From the NCBI GenBank assembly GCA_002389675.1, contig DGQF01000009.1, positions 156,495-202,770 on the forward strand: a stretch of DNA of 46,276 bases, read 5' to 3'. Below, one piece after another: positions 10,270-21,579 of this stretch. The notes beneath the pieces were generated by a model. It was not told the origin of the DNA, ran no database searches, and saw only the letters and a program-made list of their open reading frames with translations. Numbering within the stretch: the first letter of the stretch is position 1; each line of letters begins with the position of its first letter. The DNA comes from Gammaproteobacteria bacterium UBA4421 (GTDB lineage Bacteria > Pseudomonadota > Gammaproteobacteria > Pseudomonadales > Azotimanducaceae). The position numbers and the translations under genes were made by a program.

Positions 10270-10977
10270 ATGAGTGAACCTGATCATATCCTCATCGTCG
10301 AAGATGAGCCAATTACCCGCGAGCAGCTAGTCTCCTATTTCGAAGAGGAAGGCTATCGCGTTTCATCAACCGGATCCGGCGGTGAAGTGCAGCAGCTGGT
10401 AGATCACAACGACATCATACTAGTGTTGCTCGATATTAAGCTGCCTGAAAAAGACGGCCTAACCCTGACACGGGAAATCCGGGCGCATTCCGACCTCGGC
10501 ATCATACTCGTGACCAGCAAGCAAGATCAGATCGACCGCATTTTGGGTTTAGAAAGTGGTGCTGACGACTACGTCACCAAGCCTTTCGATCCGCGAGAAT
10601 TGTTGAGCCGATCACGCAATTTGATCCGACGGGTGCGCATGCAGCAAAAGCAGAAAAAGCGCAGCCACGTGCGTACTTTTGACGGATGGAACCTGGATTT
10701 AAACAAGCGCGAGCTCACCTCCCCCGAAAATATACCAGCCCAGCTGTCGGCGGGTGAATATCAGCTGTTGCTTGCATTCCTCGAGAGAGCCGGCGAGGTC
10801 ATGGACCGCGACCAGCTGATGAATCGAATTCGTAATCGAGAATGGTTTCCCGACGACCGCTACGTTGACGTATTGGTCGGACAACTGCGCAAGAAGCTCG
10901 GCGAACGCGCAGGCAATGCCAAAATAATCGCAACAATTCATGGCACAGGGTACTTATTTACCCCCGAAGTGGCATAA
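10270..10977 (+). CDS. OmpR-family response regulator, TorR/ArcA-like
   Basis: This 235-residue DNA-binding response regulator has a receiver at 1-120 with acidic pocket E11/D12, phosphoacceptor D55 (VLLDIKLPEKDG) and K104 (VTKPFDPRE). A winged-helix effector at about 135-233 follows (SAGEYQLLLAFLERAGEVMDRD then RYVDVLVGQLRKKL). The receiver resembles TorR closely (GIILVTSKQDQIDRILGLESGADDYVTKPF). It lies 42 bases before the giant hybrid kinase on the same strand. The kinase ends in an Hpt domain, which is how TorS feeds TorR, so this is very likely its output regulator. The target genes are unknown; no torCAD genes lie nearby. Confidence 0.93.
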   Translation: MSEPDHILIVEDEPITREQLVSYFEEEGYRVSSTGSGGEVQQLVDHNDIILVLLDIKLPEKDGLTLTREIRAHSDLGIILVTSKQDQIDRILGLESGADDYVTKPFDPRELLSRSRNLIRRVRMQQKQKKRSHVRTFDGWNLDLNKRELTSPENIPAQLSAGEYQLLLAFLERAGEVMDRDQLMNRIRNREWFPDDRYVDVLVGQLRKKLGERAGNAKIIATIHGTGYLFTPEVA

Positions 10978-11019
10978 CGCCACTGTCCGACATTATTAAG
11001 CACTGTCCCCGGGGGGAAT

Positions 11020-14000
11020 ATGGATCAGACGATCTATGAGAGCAGTAGAACCCTCGTTGAAAGAGGTCTTTGGAAAAACAAACGTGTTGTCAAGAAAACA
11101 TTAAAGCCGCCAGCGCGCACACCAGGCGCGCTCGCGCGATATCAACGAGAATTCGATCTCAATCAGTCGCTCACCTGCGAAAATGTGGCAAGCGTGTTGG
11201 CCTATGAGAGTCGGGATCATCAAATTATCTTTGAAGACGATCTCGGTGAATCCTTGCGCAACTGCCTGCGAGCATCTTCCTTTAATTTTGAAGAAAAGCT
11301 TGCGCTGGCCCAGCATATCGCTAAATCAGTGCAGTCTATTCACGACGAAGGTGTCATCCACAAAGACCTAAATCCGTCCAATTTAATCGTCGTTAAAAAC
11401 GACGCTGATCACACCACTTGGCGCATCAAGCTAATCGATTTTGGTTTAGCCACTTTTGCTCGCAGCGGCGTGAACAGCAATGAAATTACCAGCGATAGCC
11501 CACCGATCAACGGGCTAACCGGCACCTTACCTTATATTTCCCCAGAACAGACCGGACGGGTTAATCGCACGGTCGATTATCGCTCCGATTTATATTCAAT
11601 GGGGTGTACATTCTACGAATTGTTCACCGGTGCTCCGCCGTTTATTTACGAAGACCCGCATCAGTTAATCCATGCTCACATTGCCAGTAACCCAACCCCT
11701 CTGAACCAAGTCAACCAGGAGTTGCCCGAATGGTTGGGGCAGATCATCGCAAAATTACTGGCAAAGCAACCTGAAAAGCGCTACCAGAGCAGCATGGCGG
11801 TTTACGACGATATAACCAAAGCCGCCAAAATGTCCAATATCGTACCGTTCGCCCTCGGTAGAACCGACATCAAAGAGCAGTTGGTCACCCCCAAAAAACT
11901 CTATGGGCGCGACGGTAGCCTGCTCAAGGCGTCTTCGTTACTAGAGCGAGCTAAACTTGGCGAGCCTGCCTTTGCCTATATCAGCGGCGGTCAGGGCATG
12001 GGGAAAACGGCCCTATGTGAGGCTATAGTGCAGCAAGCAGTGCCATTTAACCCTCTCACGGCACGTATCGACGCTACGTCCAATGAGATACTCGACATTC
12101 ATCAACTGTGGATCGAGCTGCTACGGCCGATGATACGCCAGTTACTCTCGACAACTGAGCAGACCAGTGCCACGGTCATCAAAAATATTTCTGAAGATAA
12201 AACACCGCATCTAAACGCGCTTTTACCCAGCATTCCCGAGCTCAGTGCAATTATTCAAGCTGACCTTGAACAGTCCCAAAACATCCAAGCAGGTGTGGAA
12301 GCGCTGTTAGGCCATCTAAAACCGCTGATGCTAATCCTGATCGTTGAAAATGCACACATGTTACCGGATGAATTGGTACAAACCTTCATAGAGGACTGCA
12401 ACAATCAGCGCGGCTTGGTTGCCGCGCTCACGTTTGAAGAAGACGAGCATAAACTGTTCAAAGCACCACGTGTCGCCAACAAAACGACACATTTTCCAAT
12501 GCAATTTCTAGACAAAGCAAACCTGCGCAGCTTACTCGCCGATTTATTAGGCCATAGCGAGCCGCGGGTAAGGGAATTAGCCAGCGAGGTACACAATAAA
12601 ACAGACGGCGTTCCAGCGTTAGTGCACCAGCTGATTTTCGAGCTACATCATGAAGAGCTGATCGCCTACAGTCGAAAAGAAGCAAAATGGCAATGGGATA
12701 TCGACACCATCAGGCGGTACTTTTTTAACACTAATTCAGCTCAGCGAATTGCCACTTTACTCGATGAACTCCCTTCTCAAGCGCGCCTCCCGTTGTGCAC
12801 TGGTGCCTGTATCGGTGATGTTTTCGATCTTTCACGAGTCGCGGAAATAGCCCAAAGTGCCAAAACCGCCGCGGCAATTAAGCTGCGGCCCGCCATCAAT
12901 CTGGGTATCATCGCTCTAAATAGCCAGGGTAAATATCAGTTTTCTCACCCGCGCATTCGCGCCCACGTTTATGAACTGATACCCACTGAGCATAAAACCC
13001 AAATACATTTGAGCCTAGCCAGATCTCTGCGTGAGCCGCAAAACAGCGGCCGGGATTTCCCACTGGAAATCAATGCCATTGAAGTCGCCCATCACTACAA
13101 TGCAGCAACCAATCCCATCGATACAGACGCTGACCTACGCGAAGAAGTTGCAGAACAAAACCTGATCGCTGCGCGGCTGGCGCAAAAAAGCGGTCTTTTC
13201 CAATCGGCCCACAAATACAGCCGCTACGGTTTGGTATTGCTTCACGACAACAATAACCCCGAATTGACCCGCAAGCTCACAGAGTGCGCTGCCCTGACGG
13301 CTTTCTTGTGCGGAGACTTCGAGCAACTCAAGCAAGTAGGCTACATCGCACCGCAAAGCGAGTTACTGCGCGACATACAAATTCGCACGGCAATGGTACA
13401 AAACAGATTGCGCGACGCAGGTGACCTCGCGCTACAGGACATCACTGCACTGGGACTCAAAGCTCGTGGTCTACGACTGCAAAGCGCCAAATACAAGATT
13501 GCTCAAACAGCAGGGTTAACAGATCCCCGTTTTTTTCAGCGTGATTTGCCTGAGACATTACCCCAAGCTAAAGATCCACAGTTTAAACAAGTCAGTCGAC
13601 TCGTGGGGTATCTGGATCATGCCAGTATCCATACAAATACCCATCGGGCTGCAACAGACGGTTACGCTCTGGCGATCATCCGTAGTTCTGAAAAATCAGG
13701 CTACAACGGGGAAACGGCTTTTGCATTTGCGATTGCCGCTCGCAGCGCTCTGCGCGATGGTCTTCACCTAAGGTCTCAGCAGTTAGCGACCCAAGCCAGA
13801 CGCATTGCTGCCGAATTCCCAGAAGATAGCTTCTCGGTTCGCACACGCATCTGCTTGGACAGCCATATTGACCCTTGGTTTGGGTCTTTAGAACAATCCG
13901 TTCGCAGCCTGTCCGAAGGGGTACTCAAGGCCCAGTCTGCCAACGATTATGAGTTTTCAGCTTTTGCAGCAGCGAGCTACGCCATTAATGGTTTTACGCG

Positions 14001-17000
14001 CGGGCTCGATCTCGGAGCGCTTAAACGAACCGTCAGCGAGCACCTTGCGCAAGTCAATCGATACGGGCACACCACCGGCGTAAATATTGCGTTTTACGTT
14101 CTTCAAATCGCCACTCATCTATTGGCACAACCGGAAAACCATGCGCAACTCGGCCAATCTGCCCTAACGATTAAAGCAGACGATGACCAACTGGCTCAGG
14201 CATGTGTCTACACCTTAAGACTTTTTTACGCCGTCTTATTCAACGACTTTAACGGCGCGCGCTACATCATCGATGAAGCCAACAAAACCGAAGCCGCTTT
14301 GAGCACATTTCCATTACATTCACTCTATACATTATCCTCAGGGTTAATCGCCGCGCGCACGGCGCCGGTTCGTTTGGATCTATTACACAAAGCAATTGCA
14401 AGTCTGAGAAAAGCCTCAGCAAGCGGAGCAACATTCACCCAGTCCAAGGTATTTATACTGGAGGCGGAACTTGCCTACGCTCAGGGTAAAATTGAACGCG
14501 CATTAAAGCTCTGGGAACAAGCAGCCGAAGCTGCTCGATCTCAGGGACTGGCTATCGACGAAGCGTTAGCTTATGAATTGGCAGCGCGAGCCTGTCACAA
14601 GCTGCGCCGGACAGACTTCACGCAGTTATTTGCTAAAAATGCATACCTTACGTATCTGCGCTGGGGCGCAATCGCCAAAGCCGAACAACTGGAACGTGAA
14701 CTGCCAGGAGTCAACCAAGATCTGCTCACAACTTTAGACAGCAACACTGCACTGTCCATAACACCGATAGCCGATATGGCCATCCGCGAAATCAAAACCC
14801 ATCAAAGCAGCGGTGAGAGTTCAAAATTTAGCGATAGACTGGTAGACACCACTACCGTTATGCGAGCGGCACAAGCCATATCGCAAGAGATAGTACTCGA
14901 CCGAGTCCTAACAAAACTACTCGGACTCGCACTTGAACATTCAGGCGGACAAAAAGCCTGCATGATTTTAAAATCGGACGACCGTTTCCAAGTGGAAGCC
15001 ATTGCGAGCGTCGACGGTGACGCCACGCGACGCCTTTCTCCGCCTGAGGCACTGGAGACTAATCTCGATCTGCCTATTTCGATCGCACAATTTGTTATCA
15101 GAACCAACAAATCTCTGGTGCTTGCAGACGCAACACAAAAAGACGTATTCACGCAGGACAAATACATCAAACGAGTCCAACCCCTGTCTATTCTGTGTTT
15201 ACCCATTATCCAACGAGGCACCGTCAGTGGGCTTCTGTACGTTGAACACCGCGGGTTAACCGGCGTCTTCACCACAAAACGCGTTGAGGTCCTGTCTTTG
15301 CTGGCTTCTCAGGCGGCCATCAGCATCGACAATGCAAGACTTTATGGTGATTTGCATAACGCTCGGGATGAATACCAAAAATTATACAATAACGCCCTAG
15401 AAGGGCTTTTTAGAATCAACGGCGAGGGTCAGTTACGCAGTGCAAATCCAACACTGGCAAAAATCCTTGAATTTGATGCGACCCAAGATTTAATCATCGA
15501 ATACAAAGACCTGATTCATCGAATTTTTCTCAAAAAGGAAAAAGCCCAACAGTTTTTAACGCAACTCGATGAAGAACAGCAGGTATCCGCATTTTCTGCC
15601 CAAGGTATGACACGCACCGGCCGGGTATTTTGGATGGAACTATCTGCGCGCCTCACGCGAGATACAGAAAATGGCGACTACATCGATGGTTCATTGTTCG
15701 ATACGTCAGAGAGAATCGAACGCGAGCAAGCAGAGAAACAAGCGCAACTGGCCAAGGCTGCTACCGCCGCAAAAAGCGAATTTTTAGCCAACATGAGCCA
15801 CGAGATTCGCACGCCCATGAACGCCATCGTTGGGTTCTCAAAGCTAGCTTTGGACACAGACCTCAACCGCAAGCAGCACGAGTATCTGACCAGCATTCGC
15901 AACGCCAGTGAGAATTTATTGTCTTTAGTCACCGACGTCTTAGACTTTTCGAAAATTGAAGCCGGCAAGCTCACGCTAGAGGTAAGCCCTTTCAGCCTTG
16001 CGGACACCCTCAAGGACGTAGAACGATTATTCAGAACAGAGATGCGACGTAAAAGCTTGAGTTTTGACATCATCAACGACGCAGTAAATCACCCTCAATT
16101 TCCGGCCACCGGAACGCTCGTCGGCGACTCACTTCGTATCCAACAGGTTCTGGTAAATCTCGTCGGAAACGCCATTAAGTTTACGGAGCGAGGAGAAATC
16201 AAGCTAACCGTTGAAATGGTAGACACAAATGAGGAACAGCTGGCCCTGCGTTTTCATGTACAGGACACGGGCATTGGCATAGAGGCAGACAAACTAGATT
16301 TACTATTTAACTCATTTGAACAGGCCGAATCCTCAATTTCCAGACAATATGGCGGCACCGGACTGGGGTTAACCATCAGTAAACGACTGGTTGAAGCCAT
16401 GGGCGGCGCCATCGAAGTCACCTCAAAATCGGGCAAGGGAAGTACTTTTTCATTTGGCATTGTATGCTCTCGGCCTGCGCGCGGACAGATTGTACATAAA
16501 CCCAAGCGAGCGCCCGGCAGTGCAAGTTCTCTATTGCGCGACAAACGCTTGCTGGTCGCTGAGGACAATCTAATCAACCAGCAATTGGCACTGGAATTTC
16601 TGCAACGAGCAGGCGCCCAAGTAGATATTGCAGAGAACGGCAAAGCGGCCATAGATGCAGCTGTGGAAACCAACTATGACGGCATCCTGATGGATATTCA
16701 TATGCCCATCATGGATGGCCTGGAAGCAACAGCAAAGCTCCGCGAACTGGGCATTACTGCTCCCATCATAGCCGTATCGGCGGATGCATTAACCGAACAT
16801 CGGGAGCTTGCCCTGCAGGCAGGATGCGACAATTACATCACCAAACCCATAGATTTTAATGCGTTGCTGGCGGCGCTTTCAGCCCTACTCCCTTTAAACG
16901 AACAACAATTGCGCAGACGCGCCAGTGATCGAGCGGCGCTAAAACTGAGCACTCGACCCGATACCGACGAGGCCGAGCCGGCAAAGCTCGATTCGGTGGC

Positions 17001-17406
17001 AGCCTTTCAAGAACGCCGAGCAGCAGGCATCGATTTAGGTATTGCCATAAAGCATCACAACGGAAACGTAAAACTATTAACCAAACTCATGGGCGACTTT
17101 GGCCGTTATTACAGCCATGCGGCTGAGACAATTCGCGAGTCTATACGCAATCAAAATTTAGAAGATGCGGAGCGATTAGCGCACAACCTGCACGGCGTGG
17201 CCGGAAGTTTCGGAGCAGACCGTTTACGAGAGGCCTCTAAAGCACTAGAACTGGCACTGAACAAACGTGAGACCAAAATCTTACATAGCTTGGTCCAGAG
17301 TTTTGAAGTTGCGTTGGCGGAAGTATTGGAGTCAGCAGAGGCCTTGGCCAGTGATGAAATTAGCTTTCGAACCTCAGACTTTTCGCCAAAAACGGATACC
17401 CGTTAA
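11020..17406 (+). CDS. Giant hybrid kinase: Ser/Thr kinase-AAA ATPase-GAF-PAS-histidine kinase-receiver-Hpt
   Basis: This 2128-residue cytoplasmic protein shows no signal peptide or membrane helix. In order it has: a Ser/Thr kinase domain (about 5-270; HKDLNPSN with D116 and N121, DFG at 140-142, [10 protein letters not shown]) without a clear glycine loop; an AAA_16/NACHT-like ATPase (about 293-540; YGRDGS and Walker A GGQGMGKT, 323-330); a long TPR-like helical region (about 690-1230); GAF (about 1280-1445); PAS (about 1450-1570); histidine kinase with H1594 ([17 protein letters not shown]) and ATPase boxes [15 protein letters not shown] and GGTGLGL; receiver with D1892 ([10 protein letters not shown]); and Hpt with H2055 ([12 protein letters not shown]). 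A GGGGGGA site precedes the ATG. This is the trifunctional Ser/Thr kinase-ATPase-histidine kinase architecture, here extended to a full phosphorelay. The signal is unknown. Its stop overlaps ttcA convergently. Confidence 0.94.
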   Translation: MDQTIYESSRTLVERGLWKNKRVVKKTLKPPARTPGALARYQREFDLNQSLTCENVASVLAYESRDHQIIFEDDLGESLRNCLRASSFNFEEKLALAQHIAKSVQSIHDEGVIHKDLNPSNLIVVKNDADHTTWRIKLIDFGLATFARSGVNSNEITSDSPPINGLTGTLPYISPEQTGRVNRTVDYRSDLYSMGCTFYELFTGAPPFIYEDPHQLIHAHIASNPTPLNQVNQELPEWLGQIIAKLLAKQPEKRYQSSMAVYDDITKAAKMSNIVPFALGRTDIKEQLVTPKKLYGRDGSLLKASSLLERAKLGEPAFAYISGGQGMGKTALCEAIVQQAVPFNPLTARIDATSNEILDIHQLWIELLRPMIRQLLSTTEQTSATVIKNISEDKTPHLNALLPSIPELSAIIQADLEQSQNIQAGVEALLGHLKPLMLILIVENAHMLPDELVQTFIEDCNNQRGLVAALTFEEDEHKLFKAPRVANKTTHFPMQFLDKANLRSLLADLLGHSEPRVRELASEVHNKTDGVPALVHQLIFELHHEELIAYSRKEAKWQWDIDTIRRYFFNTNSAQRIATLLDELPSQARLPLCTGACIGDVFDLSRVAEIAQSAKTAAAIKLRPAINLGIIALNSQGKYQFSHPRIRAHVYELIPTEHKTQIHLSLARSLREPQNSGRDFPLEINAIEVAHHYNAATNPIDTDADLREEVAEQNLIAARLAQKSGLFQSAHKYSRYGLVLLHDNNNPELTRKLTECAALTAFLCGDFEQLKQVGYIAPQSELLRDIQIRTAMVQNRLRDAGDLALQDITALGLKARGLRLQSAKYKIAQTAGLTDPRFFQRDLPETLPQAKDPQFKQVSRLVGYLDHASIHTNTHRAATDGYALAIIRSSEKSGYNGETAFAFAIAARSALRDGLHLRSQQLATQARRIAAEFPEDSFSVRTRICLDSHIDPWFGSLEQSVRSLSEGVLKAQSANDYEFSAFAAASYAINGFTRGLDLGALKRTVSEHLAQVNRYGHTTGVNIAFYVLQIATHLLAQPENHAQLGQSALTIKADDDQLAQACVYTLRLFYAVLFNDFNGARYIIDEANKTEAALSTFPLHSLYTLSSGLIAARTAPVRLDLLHKAIASLRKASASGATFTQSKVFILEAELAYAQGKIERALKLWEQAAEAARSQGLAIDEALAYELAARACHKLRRTDFTQLFAKNAYLTYLRWGAIAKAEQLERELPGVNQDLLTTLDSNTALSITPIADMAIREIKTHQSSGESSKFSDRLVDTTTVMRAAQAISQEIVLDRVLTKLLGLALEHSGGQKACMILKSDDRFQVEAIASVDGDATRRLSPPEALETNLDLPISIAQFVIRTNKSLVLADATQKDVFTQDKYIKRVQPLSILCLPIIQRGTVSGLLYVEHRGLTGVFTTKRVEVLSLLASQAAISIDNARLYGDLHNARDEYQKLYNNALEGLFRINGEGQLRSANPTLAKILEFDATQDLIIEYKDLIHRIFLKKEKAQQFLTQLDEEQQVSAFSAQGMTRTGRVFWMELSARLTRDTENGDYIDGSLFDTSERIEREQAEKQAQLAKAATAAKSEFLANMSHEIRTPMNAIVGFSKLALDTDLNRKQHEYLTSIRNASENLLSLVTDVLDFSKIEAGKLTLEVSPFSLADTLKDVERLFRTEMRRKSLSFDIINDAVNHPQFPATGTLVGDSLRIQQVLVNLVGNAIKFTERGEIKLTVEMVDTNEEQLALRFHVQDTGIGIEADKLDLLFNSFEQAESSISRQYGGTGLGLTISKRLVEAMGGAIEVTSKSGKGSTFSFGIVCSRPARGQIVHKPKRAPGSASSLLRDKRLLVAEDNLINQQLALEFLQRAGAQVDIAENGKAAIDAAVETNYDGILMDIHMPIMDGLEATAKLRELGITAPIIAVSADALTEHRELALQAGCDNYITKPIDFNALLAALSALLPLNEQQLRRRASDRAALKLSTRPDTDEAEPAKLDSVAAFQERRAAGIDLGIAIKHHNGNVKLLTKLMGDFGRYYSHAAETIRESIRNQNLEDAERLAHNLHGVAGSFGADRLREASKALELALNKRETKILHSLVQSFEVALAEVLESAEALASDEISFRTSDFSPKTDTR

Positions 17407-18314
17407 AGAATTTGGCGCGCTTGGATCGCATCTTTCGGGCGCGGATCTTGGCTCAAGCTTTTGAAATCGAACAACTGGTGGTCACCCAAATGGGAAGGCG
17501 ACAAATGCCCTATGCTGCGCGCGATATTTTCAACGCGGCCGGGCTGTAATTCGTCCCATTGCAATAACATCTGTTTGATCATCTGCCGCTGAAGGTTTTC
17601 CTGCGAACCACACAGGTTGCACGGAATGATAGGATAGTCAGCATACTCAGACCACTGCTCTATCAGTGTCTCTCGACAGTAATACAGCGGCCTTATCACC
17701 ACATTTTTGCCATCGTCACTTTTTAACTTGGCGGGCATGGCTTTCATCCGCCCTCCATGGAACATATTCAAAAACAACGTTTCTACAACGTCATCCATAT
17801 GGTGCCCCAACGCAATTTTTGTCGCCGAAACGGTATTGGCATAGCTGTACAGAATACCCCGCCGAAGTCTTGAGCAGACGGGACACGTCGTCTTACCCTC
17901 GGGCGTAAGTGCTTTTACAACACTGTAGGTGTCTTCCTCCAGGATGTGATAGGCCACCCCTTTTGCAGCCAGATAATTGGGCAATACATCCTCGGGAAAA
18001 CCGGGCTGTTTTTGGTCTAAGTTGACCGCAACTAACTCAAATTGAATTGGCGCATGCTGCTGCAGGTTTAAAAGAGTTTCCAACAATGTATATGAGTCCT
18101 TGCCGCCGGACAAACACACCATGACCTTGTCACCGTCCTCAATGAGGTTGAAGTCACTCACCGCTTGACCCACCAATCGACGTATCTTCTTGAAGCATTT
18201 GTTTTTTTCATATTGGCGTTTGCGCGGGTCGCGCTGGGTCAATGAGTCAACGGCGACCGAAGCAGGCTCAAGCGAATCAGCCGCATTGTAAAAAGAAGAA
18301 GCCAAAGCATTCAT
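17403..18314 (-). CDS. ttcA: tRNA 2-thiocytidine(32) synthetase TtcA
   Basis: TtcA thiolates cytidine 32 of certain tRNAs, using ATP and an Fe-S cluster. The protein is about 303 residues, with PP-loop SGGKDS, the paired cluster cysteines CPVC and CNLC, and typical blocks [20 protein letters not shown] and [16 protein letters not shown]. The N-terminus is about 35 residues longer and more variable than in E. coli. The ATG at 18314 is chosen over a TTG three codons earlier. The stop overlaps the stop of the kinase gene by four bases. Confidence 0.95.
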   Translation of the reverse strand: MNALASSFYNAADSLEPASVAVDSLTQRDPRKRQYEKNKCFKKIRRLVGQAVSDFNLIEDGDKVMVCLSGGKDSYTLLETLLNLQQHAPIQFELVAVNLDQKQPGFPEDVLPNYLAAKGVAYHILEEDTYSVVKALTPEGKTTCPVCSRLRRGILYSYANTVSATKIALGHHMDDVVETLFLNMFHGGRMKAMPAKLKSDDGKNVVIRPLYYCRETLIEQWSEYADYPIIPCNLCGSQENLQRQMIKQMLLQWDELQPGRVENIARSIGHLSPSHLGDHQLFDFKSLSQDPRPKDAIQARQIL

Positions 18315-18418
18315 CCGATGCAATCAATGGGAGACGTGTTTTACCAGAATGTCATTCAACCGGACAGGGTTTTTACAGCAGGACGGGCGGCCAATGCAAA
18401 ATATCGCTCCAAGTTGAC

Positions 18419-20911
18419 CTAGTTCAACCCACGCAGAACCAACATCGGCGGCGTATTGATCAAACTTCGACTGCCCAGCAGGCCAACAATAACAATAATC
18501 AGTGCACCGGCCAGCGGACCGACGGGCCAAATCCAAGGATGCACTGAAACCTCCAATTGAAAAACTTGGCTTTGCAAAACCGCAACGGTGAGTTCCGCAC
18601 CCACTACGGCAACAATCCCCGCAAGCGCGCCCAGTATCGCGAATTCAGCAGCCAATGAACTTAAAATCAGACGCCGCGTCCCCCCCAAGGCCCGAACCAG
18701 CGCATGTTCGGCCATACGAGCATCGCGACTTGCTTGAATACTCGCAACCAATACCAAACAACCGCTGGCAAGCACCAATCCCAAGACCAACTCTACCGCT
18801 TGCGTTACCCGATCAACAATGCTTCTGATCTGCTCGATCATGGCATCAATCTCAATCACAGTGATTGTCGGGTGTGCGGTCAACAGCTGATTTAGAAACA
18901 CTTTTTCTGATCGCTTCAGGAAGAAACTGGTCATGTAGGTGGACGGAAAACTCCGTAACGCCGGGGGCGATAGAATGATAAAGAAATTTGGGCTCATGCT
19001 TTCCCATTCGAGCGTTCGAATGTTGCTCACTTGGGCTTTAATCAACTGACCACCAATATCAAAACTCAACTCATCACCTATCGATAAATTGAAGTCATCC
19101 GCGTAGTCTTTTTCTAAAGACACTTCGGCCCGATCGGTATCGCCCGCCCACCACTGTCCGGATACCACCGTATTGTTGATCGGCTGAGTATCAGTCCACG
19201 TCAAGTTACGCTCGGACATTAGACGTGGACCCGAATCTCCCCGGCTAGCTGACAAGCGAGCCTGATAGCTATTTGCGTCTTCATCGTTGACCGCAACAAC
19301 TCGACCACGAATCATCGGATACAAGAAATCTCCGGCTGTCGCGTTGTCATCAATCAGCTGCTGCACGGCCGTAACTTCATCAGATGCAATATTCATAAGA
19401 AAGTGGTTGGCCGCCTCCTCTGGAACTTGGGCCCGCCACTCCGAAATCAACGCGGTTCGCAATAACACCAACACCAGTAGGAGCATGATTGCGATACCAA
19501 AAATGAGTATCTGAAGGGTATTTTCCCGGCTGCGTCTTTGCAGACCACTGATCGCCAACCGCCAACCGCTGCGCGCCTGCATACCCACGACGCGCCCGCT
19601 CTTCAACAGCACATAAGACAACGTACCAAACACGAGCACCACCGCAACCGCACCAATCAAAGTCCAAAACGTCAGCAATAAACTTTGGCTGTACCAGATG
19701 AGCAACAACACGCTGCCCGTCAACGCAGCGCCGTAAGACAACCACAAGCTCGCCGGAGGCACCCCTAGATCGCGACGAATCACCCGCATCGGAGATACAC
19801 CTTTGAGATGCACAAAGGCAGGCATAGCAAACGATAATGCACAGATCAGCCCGGTGACGGCACCCAACACAAGCGGTCGAATCCCCGGGCTGGGCAAAGC
19901 CACCGGGATAAATGCTGACAGCAACTCAACGATCAATAAATGGAGCCCACCGCCAACCAGCAAACCGCCGCAAATAGCAACCGAGCCGACCAACAGCATA
20001 ATGCTAAGAAACCCAAAAAGAATTTGTCTAGGGGTGGCACCCAACGTTTTCAAGACGCCCACGTGATCGTAATGTCTTGCGGCATAGCGATGCGCACTCA
20101 ATGCAACCGCAATTCCCGCCAGCAAAACACCCAGCAAGCCTCCAAGCAGCAAAAAACTTTCCGCACGATCCAGAGCAGAACCTATCCTGGGACTACTTTC
20201 TCGGATGCTCACCCAACGGAAATTGGGTTCAAGCGGCAATGCCCCTTTAAGAACCTCTAGATTCTCTTCATCACCAGCCAACAGCAACCGGTAAGATATA
20301 CGACTGCCGGGCTGGACCACCTCGGTGGCAGGCACATCTTTAATATTCATTAGTAGCCGGGGCCCGAAATCAAAAAACGAACCGCCCCGGTCAGGTTCCG
20401 AGATCAAGACTCGACCAATCCGCAGCTTGGCCAGACCCACTTCAACCCAATCACCTAACGCCACGTCGAGCGCCGGAAACAGGCGCGAATCAAGCCAAAC
20501 CTCACCGGCAACAGGCACCCCTGTGGCAACATCGCCCTCCCGAAAGGGCTCATCGGCCACCAGCAGTTTACCGCGCAACGGATAACTGGCGTCCACCGCT
20601 TTGACGCTGACCAGCTGATTTACATCACCTGCGAAGACCATCGACGCAAACGTCATAGTCTCTGCAATTCTCAAATCCTGTGCAGCTGCTTCAATGCGAA
20701 ATGAATCAGGTATTTCTCGCGAACTAGAGATCTGTCGGTCAGCGGCTAAAAAATTTGCTGACTCCTGCACCAATGCTTGTTGCAGACGATCTACAAACAG
20801 GCTGATCGATGTCACGGTGCCCACCGCTACAACTAGCGCCACCAACAAAAGGCCCATCTCTCCGGAACGGATATCTCGCATCGCCATGCGACGCACTAAG
20901 TTAAAGTTCAC
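18419..20911 (-). CDS. ybbP: ABC transporter permease, FtsX/YbbP family
   Basis: This 830-residue permease has about ten predicted helices: one near the N-terminus, a large periplasmic domain, two FtsX-type bundles and a second periplasmic domain. The blocks ARHYDHVGVLKTLGATPRQI and HALVRALGGTRRLILSS are typical of FtsX cores. Length, layout and partnership with YbbA next to TesA match YbbP. The substrate is unknown; the family is linked to outer-membrane lipid or lipoprotein handling. It starts with GTG at 20911, overlapping the ybbA stop as GTGA. Confidence 0.92.
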   Translation of the reverse strand: MNFNLVRRMAMRDIRSGEMGLLLVALVVAVGTVTSISLFVDRLQQALVQESANFLAADRQISSSREIPDSFRIEAAAQDLRIAETMTFASMVFAGDVNQLVSVKAVDASYPLRGKLLVADEPFREGDVATGVPVAGEVWLDSRLFPALDVALGDWVEVGLAKLRIGRVLISEPDRGGSFFDFGPRLLMNIKDVPATEVVQPGSRISYRLLLAGDEENLEVLKGALPLEPNFRWVSIRESSPRIGSALDRAESFLLLGGLLGVLLAGIAVALSAHRYAARHYDHVGVLKTLGATPRQILFGFLSIMLLVGSVAICGGLLVGGGLHLLIVELLSAFIPVALPSPGIRPLVLGAVTGLICALSFAMPAFVHLKGVSPMRVIRRDLGVPPASLWLSYGAALTGSVLLLIWYSQSLLLTFWTLIGAVAVVLVFGTLSYVLLKSGRVVGMQARSGWRLAISGLQRRSRENTLQILIFGIAIMLLLVLVLLRTALISEWRAQVPEEAANHFLMNIASDEVTAVQQLIDDNATAGDFLYPMIRGRVVAVNDEDANSYQARLSASRGDSGPRLMSERNLTWTDTQPINNTVVSGQWWAGDTDRAEVSLEKDYADDFNLSIGDELSFDIGGQLIKAQVSNIRTLEWESMSPNFFIILSPPALRSFPSTYMTSFFLKRSEKVFLNQLLTAHPTITVIEIDAMIEQIRSIVDRVTQAVELVLGLVLASGCLVLVASIQASRDARMAEHALVRALGGTRRLILSSLAAEFAILGALAGIVAVVGAELTVAVLQSQVFQLEVSVHPWIWPVGPLAGALIIVIVGLLGSRSLINTPPMLVLRGLN

Positions 20912-21579
20912 GGGCTGATCCTGCCCGCTTCAATGGCAATGGTACGATCACACCGCTGTGCAAGCCGACTGTCATGCGTAACCATCACCAGTGTGGTGCC
21001 AAACGCTTGATTCAGGTCAAACAACAAATCGATGATCTTTTCCCCGGTCAGCGTGTCTAAATTACCCGTGGGCTCATCCGCGAACAATACCGTTGGGTTA
21101 GACGCAAACGCCCTTGCGATCGCGACGCGTTGCTGCTCACCACCGGACAGCTGCCGGGGATAATGCGTTGTACGGTGCTTCAAGCCCACCTTCTCCAGCA
21201 ACTCTACGGCTTGGGCTTCTGCCAGACGTTCGCCCCGCAGCTCCGCCGGTAACATAACGTTCTCCAGCGCCGTCAAACTCCCCAACAGCTGAAAGGACTG
21301 AAAGACAAATCCAACATACTCACCGCGCACACCGGCTCGGGCCTCTTCATCAAGCTGGGACAGTTCTGCATCCACTAAATGAACGGAACCCGCAGTTGCC
21401 GAGTCTAGCCCGGCTAGAATTCCCAACAACGTGGTTTTACCCGAACCCGAAGCACCCACAATCGCGACGGTTTCACGTTCATTGATTTCTAGATCAATGC
21501 CATCCAAGATAACCAACCGGCCGGCGGCCGTTTCCACAATTTTTTCAACATTTTTGGCACTAACTACTGTACGACTCAT
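20908..21579 (-). CDS. ybbA: ABC transporter ATP-binding protein YbbA
   Basis: This ATPase of about 223 residues belongs to the LolD/MacB type. It has Walker A GASGSGKT, signature LSGGEQQR and Walker [11 protein letters not shown]. It pairs with YbbP. The ATG at 21579 (protein MSRTVVSAK) is preferred over a TTG three codons upstream. Its start shares a CATG palindrome with the tesA start on the other strand, reproducing the divergent tesA/ybbAP arrangement of E. coli. Confidence 0.94.
   Translation of the reverse strand: MSRTVVSAKNVEKIVETAAGRLVILDGIDLEINERETVAIVGASGSGKTTLLGILAGLDSATAGSVHLVDAELSQLDEEARAGVRGEYVGFVFQSFQLLGSLTALENVMLPAELRGERLAEAQAVELLEKVGLKHRTTHYPRQLSGGEQQRVAIARAFASNPTVLFADEPTGNLDTLTGEKIIDLLFDLNQAFGTTLVMVTHDSRLAQRCDRTIAIEAGRISP

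Noticed and set aside
10270..10977. Trimethylamine N-oxide regulator TorR proper
   Set aside because: The receiver is TorR-like, but there is no torCAD, torT or TorS-type membrane sensor; the partner is a soluble multi-domain kinase.
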